Position numbers and translations under genes: made by a program. From Persebacter sp051009035 (GTDB lineage Bacteria > Pseudomonadota > Gammaproteobacteria > Tethybacterales > Persebacteraceae), in assembly GCA_051009035.1 (NCBI GenBank), contig JBPCWY010000006.1, forward strand, positions 1 to 6,927: a stretch of 6,927 bases of DNA. The letters are read 5' to 3'. Positions 1 through 4,882 of the stretch are shown here, in pieces. Position 1 is the first letter of the stretch; every line of letters begins with the position of its first letter. The notes below the pieces were generated by a model. It was not told where the DNA came from. It did not search any database and saw nothing but the letters and a program-made list of their open reading frames with translations.

Positions 1-296
1 CGAAAGTCCCGGCAAAATCCGGCTTGATGGCGGGGCTGGGCGAAACGGACGAAGAGATTTACGAAGTCATCGCCGATTTGCGCCGCCACAACGCGGACAT
101 GTTAACGGTGGGGCAGTATTTGCAGCCAACCCGCGGGCATTTGCCGGTATCGCGTTTCGTCCCGCCGCCGCAATTTACCGAATACCAAAAACGCGCCGAG
201 TCGCTGGGCTTCGCGCACGCCGCCTGCGGCCCGATGGTCCGCTCCTCCTACCACGCCGATGTGCAGGCGGAGAATGCGCTGGCTGGCGTTAATTAA
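1..296 (+). CDS. lipA: Lipoyl synthase LipA, C-terminal part (5' end outside window)
   Basis: This is the last 98 codons of a radical-SAM lipoyl synthase, read in the frame starting at base 3 and ending with TAA at 294-296. LipA inserts two sulfur atoms into protein-bound octanoyl groups to make lipoate on the E2 and GcvH proteins, using one iron-sulfur cluster for SAM cleavage and a second, sacrificial cluster as sulfur donor. The visible part carries the family stretch VPAKSGLMAGLGETDEEI, then LTVGQYLQPTRGHLPVSRF, then HAACGPMVRSSYHAD. The RSSY motif is the known C-terminal signature whose serine contacts the auxiliary cluster. The cysteine motifs CX4CX5C and CX3CX2C lie upstream of the window. 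The closest resemblance is to proteobacterial LipA. The next gene starts only 5 bases after the stop, so the two are probably transcribed together. Confidence 0.95.
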   Translation, partial: KVPAKSGLMAGLGETDEEIYEVIADLRRHNADMLTVGQYLQPTRGHLPVSRFVPPPQFTEYQKRAESLGFAHAACGPMVRSSYHADVQAENALAGVN

Positions 297-301
297 GGCA
301 A

Positions 302-835
302 ATGAAAGAAGGCGGCGCGCAAGGCGGGAATACATTAACGGGGCTGCAATTTGAAAGGAAAGCGGATATTCTTTCCCTTCTTGGAAAGATTCCGGGTTAT
401 GAAATAGTTTCAAACTCCGGCGGGGCGGGGCATGATGTTTTGTTTAATGGCGAACGCGTTGCCCGGAGTTTTAAGAAATACGATTTTTACCGGTTTCTTG
501 AAGAAAACGGAATTAATTGGAGCGCCGCGCTTTCTAAACGGCTGTTGCCGGACGACGCCTTGCTGGTCGTTGTCCGCGAAACTTTGTTTATCATAGAAAT
601 TAAATACCAGCAAGTGGCGGGATCGGTTGATGAAAAATTGCAAACCTGCGATTTTAAGCGGAAGCAATACTTAAAACTTGTGTCCCCGATGGGGTTGAGG
701 GTTGAGTATGTTTATTTGCTGAATGATTGGTTTAAGAAAAAAGAATACAAGGATGTTTTGGATTACATACACAGCGTTAACTGCCATTATAAATTTAATA
801 CGCTGCCCCTTGCATGGCTGGGATTGCCCGTTTAG
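302..835 (+). CDS. PD-(D/E)XK family nuclease, probable type II restriction endonuclease
   Basis: This 177-residue protein is most likely the endonuclease of a restriction-modification pair. It has a PD-(D/E)XK core: P83-D84 in LLPDDALLVV, then E99-I-K101 in FIIEIK, with 14 residues between D84 and E99. The segment after it (Q103-Q104, then GSVDEKLQTCDFKRKQYLKL at 107-126) fits the helix that often follows this core. GLQFE near residues 14-18 may be the N-terminal helix with its acidic residue. There is no signal peptide or membrane segment. The length suits a small type II enzyme. The start is ATG 302 with a weak AAGG at 295-298, overlapping the lipA stop. Hand-counted G+C is about 44%, against 55-60% around it, which suggests acquisition by transfer. 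The partner inference rests on the adjoining methyltransferase. The recognition site cannot be read from the sequence. A different PD-(D/E)XK role, such as repair or defence without modification, is less likely. Confidence 0.75.
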   Translation: MKEGGAQGGNTLTGLQFERKADILSLLGKIPGYEIVSNSGGAGHDVLFNGERVARSFKKYDFYRFLEENGINWSAALSKRLLPDDALLVVVRETLFIIEIKYQQVAGSVDEKLQTCDFKRKQYLKLVSPMGLRVEYVYLLNDWFKKKEYKDVLDYIHSVNCHYKFNTLPLAWLGLPV

Positions 836-1699
836 TTACGCCGCTTTTCTCGCCGATGCGTTTTGCCGCGCCGCAAGCGCGTCCCGCAAACGCGGCGCGG
901 CGTATTTTTTTAGGTATTCCATTTCGCCGTCTATGCCGACAAATTTTCTGCCGCAACGCAACGCCGCGACTCCCGTCGTCGCGCTGCCGCAAAACGGGTC
1001 AAGAATAATTCCTTTTTTCGGGCTGGACGCTAAAACGATTCTTTCCATTAACGCCAGCGGTTTTTGCGCGGGATGTTTGCCGTGCGTTTTTTCGTTTGCC
1101 GGCGGCGTATTAATCGCCCAAATGCCGGGCGCGCCGTCCGGCGGTTTGACGCCCCAAACGCTGCGCATTTGCCGCTCTTTTTTCTTAAAAAAATCATCGG
1201 CAAATTCGCCGTCGCGCATTAACGCGTAATCAAAATAGTGCTTTGCCGTTTTTGTTTTGCGCGCCCAAACCAATGTTTCGTGACTGTGCGCAAACATGCG
1301 GCATGCCAAGTGCGGCGCGGCGTTCGGTTTATACCAGCATATTTCGTTAAGGATATGCCAGCCGCCTTTTTGCAGGGCGAAACCGCAGGCGTAGATGGAA
1401 TGGTGCGTGCCGGAAATCCATAAAGTGCCGTTGGGTTTAAGAACCCGGCGGCATGCCGCCGTCCATGCGGCGTGAAACTCAAAATCTTTTTCCACGCCGC
1501 GGCTTTTATCCCATTTTCCTTTGTTGACCGAAACGCGTTTTCCGGCATGGCAACTCATGCCGCCGTTGGATAATCCGTAGGGCGGGTCGGCGAAAATCAT
1601 GTCCGCCGATTCGGCGGGCAGGGAGTCCATTATATCCACGGCGTCGCCGTGAAACAGGCGGACGCCGGGGGCGTTAAAAAAATATTTTTTTACGGGCAT
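836..1699 (-). CDS. Beta-class site-specific DNA methyltransferase (adenine-N6 or cytosine-N4), probable modification enzyme
   Basis: This 287-residue enzyme transfers a methyl group from SAM to an exocyclic amino group of a DNA base. Motif IV comes first (ADPPYG, D38-Y41, followed by LSNGGMSCHAGKRVSVNKG) and the SAM-binding motif I comes late (ILDPFCGSATTG, 232-243), which is the order of the beta group. KHPAQKP at 208-214 matches the conserved HPxQKP motif, and NGTLWISG lies at 90-97. Overall it resembles the DpnA (DpnIIB) and HinfI type of methylases, more the former. By that likeness adenine-N6 is likelier, but this is inference. I chose ATG at 1699; an in-frame TTG at 1711 would add four residues. 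No clear ribosome binding site is present before either. The stop TAA abuts the nuclease stop with no gap, tail to tail. Motif I reads GSATT rather than the usual GSGTT. The gene is about 55% G+C. Confidence 0.93.
   Translation of the reverse strand: MPVKKYFFNAPGVRLFHGDAVDIMDSLPAESADMIFADPPYGLSNGGMSCHAGKRVSVNKGKWDKSRGVEKDFEFHAAWTAACRRVLKPNGTLWISGTHHSIYACGFALQKGGWHILNEICWYKPNAAPHLACRMFAHSHETLVWARKTKTAKHYFDYALMRDGEFADDFFKKKERQMRSVWGVKPPDGAPGIWAINTPPANEKTHGKHPAQKPLALMERIVLASSPKKGIILDPFCGSATTGVAALRCGRKFVGIDGEMEYLKKYAAPRLRDALAARQNASARKAA
865..911 (+). terminator. Rho-independent terminator of the lipA-nuclease transcript
   Basis: A perfect 10-bp GC-only stem is formed by GCCGCGCCGC (865-874) and GCGGCGCGGC (892-901). 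A 17-base loop can add three inner pairs (877-879 with 885-887). After GTA comes a run of seven T (905-911). This is the classic intrinsic terminator layout for plus-strand transcription, 30 bases past the nuclease stop. It lies entirely within the antisense 3' coding end of the methyltransferase. There is no T run on the minus-strand side, so it should act in one direction only. Confidence 0.8.
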
Positions 1700-1711
1700 G
1701 GCATTTTGCAA

Positions 1712-1720
1712 AGTATAACA
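1712..1720 (-). promoter_or_regulatory. Possible extended -10 promoter of the methyltransferase gene
   Basis: Read on the minus strand, the gap before the methyltransferase contains TGTTATACT, an extended -10 element (TGnTATAAT with one mismatch). No good -35 box is seen at the expected place, which is tolerable for extended -10 promoters. Transcription would begin roughly 5-6 bases before ATG 1699, giving a very short leader. It would let the methylase be expressed independently of the upstream dehydrogenase gene. This rests on pattern only. Confidence 0.3.
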
Positions 1721-1730
1721 TATCCGAAAA

Positions 1731-2624
1731 TTACTCCGCCTCTTCCTTGACGATATTATACGCCGCCGCCGAGTCCAAATCGCCGCCGCCTGATTCTGTT
1801 AGTTTTTGCAATCTTTCGGCGAAGAGGCGGGCGGCGGGGAGCAGGCAGCCGTTTTGCGCGCCGTTTTCCAGCGCGATTTGCATGTCTTTTTGGTGCAATA
1901 CGGCGCGAAAACCGGGAGCGAAATCGCCGTCCAACATGCGCCGTCCGTGAATCTCCAAAACTTTGGACGCAGCATATCCGCCCATTAATGCCGTCCGCGC
2001 CGTCGCCGGATTGACGCCGTTTTTTTGCGCCAAGACGAGCGCTTCCGCCGCGCCTTCAATCGCCGCGCCGATGATGATTTGGTTGCACGCTTTGACCGTT
2101 TGCCCCGCGCCCGATTCGCCGACATGGGTGATTGTTTTTCCCGCCGATTGCAGCAGCGGCAGGGCGCGCGCAAACGCCCGCGCATCGCCGCCCGCCATAA
2201 TCGTCAACGTCCCGTCAATCGCGCCTTTTTGTCCGCCCGACACCGGCGCGTCCAAAAAAAATATTTCTTTTTCGGCGAGTTTGGCGGCGATTTGCCGCGC
2301 CGCCGCCGGGGAAATTGTGGACATGTCAATGATAATTCCGCCCGGTTTCATGCCTTCCGCCAAGCCGTTTTTGCCGAGGGTTAATTCTTCCACATCGGGC
2401 GTATCCGAAACATTTAACATGATTGCGGCGCATTGTGCGGCGAGGGTGCGGGGCGATTCGTCCGCCGGACAATCTTTGACGGCGGCGGCGGTTTGCGGAC
2501 GGCGGGCAAAAACGCGCAAGGCGTATCCGGCTCGCCGCATATTTTGCGCTACCGGCGCGCCCATAATGCCGAGGCCGATGCAGCCGATGACGGCGGTTTG
2601 CGGGGAAAGGGGGGAGTCGTTCAT
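1731..2624 (-). CDS. NAD(P)-dependent beta-hydroxyacid dehydrogenase (tartronate semialdehyde reductase / 3-hydroxyisobutyrate dehydrogenase family)
   Basis: This 297-residue soluble oxidoreductase interconverts a beta-hydroxyacid and its semialdehyde or keto form. The N-terminal Rossmann fold carries GLGIMGAPVAQNM (17-29). The second strand ends VFARRP, where the arginines favour NADPH over NADH. The substrate-binding signature DAPVSGGQKGAIDG spans 125-138. The catalytic lysine is K178 with N181 (GQTVKACNQ), and LHQKDMQIAL (243-252) is the KD motif of the C-terminal helical domain. Length is typical. The best overall likeness is to GarR/GlxR (ENG-EG-KPG, GGxxAS-VLE, FAPGFR-LH-KD), but substrate cannot be fixed within this family. 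I start it at ATG 2624: longer frames to 2750 run into apaH and add no conserved sequence. It follows apaH by 35 bases and probably shares its transcript. Confidence 0.92.
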   Translation of the reverse strand: MNDSPLSPQTAVIGCIGLGIMGAPVAQNMRRAGYALRVFARRPQTAAAVKDCPADESPRTLAAQCAAIMLNVSDTPDVEELTLGKNGLAEGMKPGGIIIDMSTISPAAARQIAAKLAEKEIFFLDAPVSGGQKGAIDGTLTIMAGGDARAFARALPLLQSAGKTITHVGESGAGQTVKACNQIIIGAAIEGAAEALVLAQKNGVNPATARTALMGGYAASKVLEIHGRRMLDGDFAPGFRAVLHQKDMQIALENGAQNGCLLPAARLFAERLQKLTESGGGDLDSAAAYNIVKEEAE

Positions 2625-2639
2625 AGCGGTTGTTTCCGA

Positions 2640-2668
2640 ATAATATTTTACGGGATATTTTACGGCAA
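2640..2668 (-). promoter_or_regulatory. Possible promoter before the dehydrogenase gene
   Basis: On the minus strand TTGCCG (2668-2663) is followed, after 17 bases, by TATTAT (2645-2640). That is a 4/6 match to the -35 and a 5/6 match to the -10 consensus with ideal spacing. The predicted start of transcription is near 2633, about nine bases before ATG 2624. The -35 box falls inside the end of apaH. It overlaps the tandem 11-bp repeat described separately. It may give internal expression of the dehydrogenase and the methylase beyond it. Confidence 0.35.
2643..2665. repeat. Tandem 11-bp direct repeat at the apaH-dehydrogenase junction
   Basis: ATATTTTACGG occurs twice, at 2643-2653 and 2655-2665, with a 12-base period. 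The second copy overlaps the apaH stop codon (2660-2662 on the minus strand). The two copies fall within the -35 to -10 region of the possible dehydrogenase promoter, so they could be an operator pair, or a chance slippage duplication of AT-rich sequence. Confidence 0.6.
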
Positions 2669-3472
2669 TTTTGCCGAATCTTCGGGGTGCGCCGCAACTT
2701 GGAAAATTTTCCGGTCTTCCAACCGCAGGGCGGCGAGCGTCCCGCCCCATAAACAGCCGCCGTCAATCGCCGCCAAATCCTGCCGCAACAACAACCCCAA
2801 CGCCGACCAATGCCCGCACACCGCCGTTGCCGTCCAACGCCGGCGGTGCGGGACATCAAACCATGGCGCGCTTTTGGGCGGGCGGTTGCGCGGCGCGCCC
2901 GCATAATTTAAAATCATTTCCCCGTCCGCGCCGATAATCCGCAGGCGGGTGAGGGCGTTGACGACCGCGCGGCGGCGCGCCGGGGCGGACAAGGCGGGAT
3001 GCCAGCGGGCGGGGGAATTGCCGAACATTTCGCCAAAAAAGCCGTCATCGTTTTGGATTTGCGCCGCCGTTTCCGCCGCCAAATCTTCGGTTTGCGCCTG
3101 CTCCCATTCGGGAAGCCGTCCGGCGTGCAACAGGGCGTAATCGCCTTCGGCGTGCATTAGCGGGCGGGCGCGCAGCCAAGTTAACAATTCTTCCGCATCC
3201 GGCGCATCCAGCACGGCGCGCAACGAATCGCCCGCCGGGCGCGCGCCAAAACGGGCGGCGAGTAAATGCAAATCGTGGTTGCCCAATACCGCCGTAATGC
3301 AATGTTGGTTTGCGCGCGCCCAGCGCAAAACGCCCAAAGAATCCGGTCCGCGGTTGACCAAATCGCCGGTCAGCCACAGCGAATCGCGCGCCGGGGAAAA
3401 CGCGATGCGGGCGAGCAAATCCTGCAAGGTGCGCAGGCAGCCGTGAATGTCGCCGACGGCGTATACCGCCAT
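2660..3472 (-). CDS. apaH: Symmetrical bis(5'-nucleosyl)-tetraphosphatase ApaH
   Basis: This 270-residue metallophosphoesterase splits diadenosine tetraphosphate into two ADP; the family also removes nucleoside-tetraphosphate caps from RNA. The PPP-family metal motifs are all present in order: GDIHG (7-11), GDLVNRGPDS (36-45), GNHD (64-67), a histidine in LLHAG (H116), and CGHWSALG (219-226) with H221. WLTGDLVNRGPDSL and the YGHW-like CGHW are typical of ApaH rather than of Ser/Thr phosphatases. Length is close to the E. coli enzyme (about 280). The start ATG at 3472 overlaps the transporter stop as TAATG, a common sign of translational coupling, and no separate ribosome binding site is evident. 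The usual apaH neighbours apaG and ksgA are not seen here. Confidence 0.95.
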   Translation of the reverse strand: MAVYAVGDIHGCLRTLQDLLARIAFSPARDSLWLTGDLVNRGPDSLGVLRWARANQHCITAVLGNHDLHLLAARFGARPAGDSLRAVLDAPDAEELLTWLRARPLMHAEGDYALLHAGRLPEWEQAQTEDLAAETAAQIQNDDGFFGEMFGNSPARWHPALSAPARRRAVVNALTRLRIIGADGEMILNYAGAPRNRPPKSAPWFDVPHRRRWTATAVCGHWSALGLLLRQDLAAIDGGCLWGGTLAALRLEDRKIFQVAAHPEDSAKLP

Positions 3473-4356
3473 TACGCCGGTTTTGCTTCGCGCCGGTGAA
3501 AATGGTTAATAACGGCGATTCCCAAAAGCGCCAGCGTTGCGCCGGCGGCAAAACGCAAAGTCGGCGATTCGCCCAAAAATAAAACCGCCCCCGCAACGCC
3601 AAAAATCGGCGTAAAAACATACAACGGCATGACCGCCGAAAGCGGGTAATAGCGCAACAGGCGAAACATGCCGACATGTCCCACCACGGAGACGACTACC
3701 GCGGAATATAAAACCGTTGTCCATTCCAGCGTCCCCGCACCGGAGACGGGCGCGCGCCACGGCTCGCCGAAAAGCCACGACAAAAAAAACATCGGCGCGG
3801 CGGAAATAATCGCCATCAGCGCGTTAAGATTCAGCAATCCCATTTTTGATTCGCGCATGCCGCGCGAGATGACATTCGCAGCCGCATAGCAAACTGCGGC
3901 GAGCAGCGCCAGCGCAAACGCCAGCGGATAGCCGAGCGCCGCCTGGTCAAACCCGACAACGAGCGCGCCCGCCAATGTGAGGGCGATGCCGCCCCAAACT
4001 TCTTTGGACGCGCGCTCGCCCAAAAACCGCGCGCCGAGCAGCACCGCAACGGGAGTGGAAAACTGCGTGCCAATCAGCACCGCCGATGCGCCGTCCGCCA
4101 AATAAAGCGCCCAATACATCGTCCCGTAGACGCCGATTCCCATTGTCAAACAAAAGCCCAGCACGCCGCGCCAGTGTTTTCGGAAGGCGCTGTCAAAACG
4201 CACAAACGGGGCGAGCACCGCCGCGACTATCGCAAAACGAAACGCGGCGAATAAAAACGGCGGAAAATGCTCTACGCCGAGTTTGCCGAAAATATACGCG
4301 CCGCTAAAAATGACATTAATGCCCAAAACGGCGATGATTGCGGGAAAGGAAAGCAT
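3472..4356 (-). CDS. EamA/DMT superfamily membrane transporter
   Basis: This 294-residue inner-membrane protein has two EamA repeats and about ten hydrophobic segments, roughly at 4-21, 33-50, 65-82, 88-108, 122-136, 144-163, 174-196, 213-235, 239-261 and 267-285. Each half ends with the family pattern LGE: FLGERAS (111-117) and FLGESPT (260-266). The first half opens with the common SGAYIFGKLGVEHFPP. Substrates in this family are metabolites such as amino acids or purines, and nothing visible decides between them. I start it at ATG 4356, directly before the first hydrophobic segment. An open frame continues upstream to 4584, but its extra 76 residues are charged and translate the repeat element there. 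The last base pairs overlap apaH. A TATAAT lies 9 bases before the start. Confidence 0.9.
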   Translation of the reverse strand: MLSFPAIIAVLGINVIFSGAYIFGKLGVEHFPPFLFAAFRFAIVAAVLAPFVRFDSAFRKHWRGVLGFCLTMGIGVYGTMYWALYLADGASAVLIGTQFSTPVAVLLGARFLGERASKEVWGGIALTLAGALVVGFDQAALGYPLAFALALLAAVCYAAANVISRGMRESKMGLLNLNALMAIISAAPMFFLSWLFGEPWRAPVSGAGTLEWTTVLYSAVVVSVVGHVGMFRLLRYYPLSAVMPLYVFTPIFGVAGAVLFLGESPTLRFAAGATLALLGIAVINHFHRREAKPA

Positions 4357-4365
4357 GCGGCGGCG

Positions 4366-4371
4366 ATTATA
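4366..4371 (-). promoter_or_regulatory. Possible -10 box of the transporter-apaH-dehydrogenase operon
   Basis: A perfect TATAAT reads on the minus strand at 4371-4366, within GGTTTATAATCG. No convincing -35 box is found 16-18 bases upstream. Transcription would start about two or three bases before ATG 4356, giving a nearly leaderless mRNA. GGAAGG at 4379-4374 is too far from the start to act as its ribosome binding site. Confidence 0.35.
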
Positions 4372-4481
4372 AACCTTCCGCGCATGTTTTCCGTTTTTGC
4401 GCCCGGGGCATTCTTGGGTTTTAGAAAAAACGCCCGAAATTTTGCGCCGTTTATTTTGCTCCGTAAATCCCGCGCCGTATC

Positions 4482-4619
4482 CGTCATTCCTGCGAAGGCA
4501 GGAATCTTTTTTGCGGAAAGCGGATTTATTGTTTCGTTTAATATTTGCGTGGGCGGGAAAGTTGGGCGGATTTATATCCCGCACACGGCAAAGAGATTCC
4601 TGCCTTCGCAGGAATGACG
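4482..4619. repeat. REP-doublet / dRS3-like inverted repeat element
   Basis: Bases 4482-4507 and 4594-4619 are perfect 26-bp inverted copies separated by 86 bases. Each arm contains its own hairpin, ATTCCTGC and GCAGGAAT, around a four-base loop (GAAG on the left, CTTC on the right). Sequences of this kind (CATTCCTGCGAAGGCAGGAAT-like) are widespread in proteobacterial genomes and translate as VIPAKAGI. Two inverted copies with a spacer match the layout of a REPIN or a Neisseria dRS3 pair, which are non-coding elements moved in trans by a REP-associated transposase. No transposase gene is in the window. Confidence 0.85.
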
Positions 4620-4683
4620 AGGCGGGAGGCGTATTTAAGATAGGCGGAGGGCGTATTTAAGAGGCGGGGAGGGGCGTATTTAA
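4620..4683. repeat. Three tandem 20-22 bp G-rich repeats
   Basis: Three head-to-tail units begin at 4620, 4642 and 4662. Each has AGGCGG, a further short G-rich run, then GCGTATTTAA. The units differ only in the number of G residues between the constant ends. The array begins on the base right after the REP-like element, about 200 bases before uvrD. Function is unknown: slippage-prone repeat, protein-binding iteron-like site, or remains of the mobile element are all possible. Confidence 0.8.
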
Positions 4684-4710
4684 TATTGCCGGTAATTAAT
4701 ATTGTTGCGG

Positions 4711-4752
4711 TATTTTCGGCGGTTGAAAAAAATATTATCAATGCCGAAAATA
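4711..4752. repeat. Long imperfect hairpin upstream of uvrD
   Basis: TATTTTCGGC (4711-4720) pairs perfectly with GCCGAAAATA (4743-4752). The stem continues inward with TTGA (4723-4726) and TCAA (4738-4741) after one bulged base and a G-T pair, closing on an A/T-rich loop. It is not followed by a proper T run on either strand, so it is unlikely to be a simple intrinsic terminator. Confidence 0.6.
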
Positions 4753-4770
4753 ACCCGCGCCCGAAAACGC

Positions 4771-4844
4771 CGCGCTTGCAAAATAAACCTGTAAAATACG
4801 GGCGGCGCGCGCCGGTTTTGGCAAAAATTGGTTTGCAAGGCGCG
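4771..4844. repeat. Nested palindromes in the uvrD leader region
   Basis: CGCGCTTGCAAA (4771-4782) pairs with TTTGCAAGGCGCG (4832-4844) as 12 bp with one bulged G. Inside lies the 12-bp perfect palindrome CGGCGCGCGCCG (4803-4814), and AAACC (4785-4789) can pair with GGTTT (4814-4818). If transcribed as the uvrD leader this could fold into a branched structure. High background G+C makes short palindromes common, so the significance is uncertain. Confidence 0.45.
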
Positions 4845-4882
4845 TCCGCCGTTTTTGATTTTGGAAATTTTTTTGGAATTGC

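Larger units (their letters stand above)
4357..4882. other. Divergent intergenic region with repeat island
   Basis: The 526 bases between the transporter and uvrD starts hold no coding sequence that I can support; open frames here translate the repeats and have no recognisable domains. The contents are the transporter -10 box (4366-4371), a stretch of plain sequence (4381-4481), a REP-doublet-like inverted repeat (4482-4619), a triple tandem repeat (4620-4683), two imperfect hairpins (4711-4752 and 4771-4844) and the uvrD leader. No clear uvrD promoter stands out; TAAAAT at 4792-4797 is the best -10 candidate, without a good -35. Confidence 0.75.

Noticed and set aside
780..835. Minus-strand terminator for the methylase inside the nuclease gene
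   Set aside because: I looked for a stem followed by T on the minus strand in this stretch and found none convincing.
723..1229. Plus-strand open frame of 168 codons opposite the methylase
   Set aside because: It overlaps the end of the nuclease gene and lies antisense to a methylase with all its motifs; the translation shows no domain and is explained by high G+C.
1308..1316. Haemophilus-type uptake sequence AAGTGCGG
   Set aside because: The last base differs from AAGTGCGGT, it lies within coding sequence, and no other copy was noticed.
2625..2750. N-terminal extension of the dehydrogenase to 2750 (339 residues)
   Set aside because: It would overlap apaH by about 90 bases and adds sequence before the Rossmann glycine motif that the family does not have.
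1963..2906. Long plus-strand open frames opposite the dehydrogenase and apaH
   Set aside because: These are antisense shadows of two well-supported genes, rich in alanine and arginine, without recognisable motifs.
3045..3677. Minus-strand open frame of 210 codons across apaH and the transporter
   Set aside because: It is out of frame with two clear genes on the same strand and its translation is arginine-rich without domain likeness.
4408..4433. Possible minus- or plus-strand terminator around GGGTTTTAGAAAAAACGCCC
   Set aside because: The pairing is interrupted by CG, the stem is A/T-rich, and no gene ends nearby on either strand.
4357..4584. N-terminal extension of the transporter to 4584 (370 residues)
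   Set aside because: The extra 76 residues are charged, contain the translated repeat element (SCLRRNDG) and precede the first membrane segment without any family likeness.
4624..4674. G-quadruplex in the tandem repeat
   Set aside because: There are four runs of three or more G, but they are separated by up to 22 bases, outside the usual limits.
4789..4804. Possible LexA (SOS) box before uvrD, CTGTAAAATACGGGCG
   Set aside because: The left half CTGT fits, but the right half lacks the CAG needed for the CTG-N10-CAG consensus.
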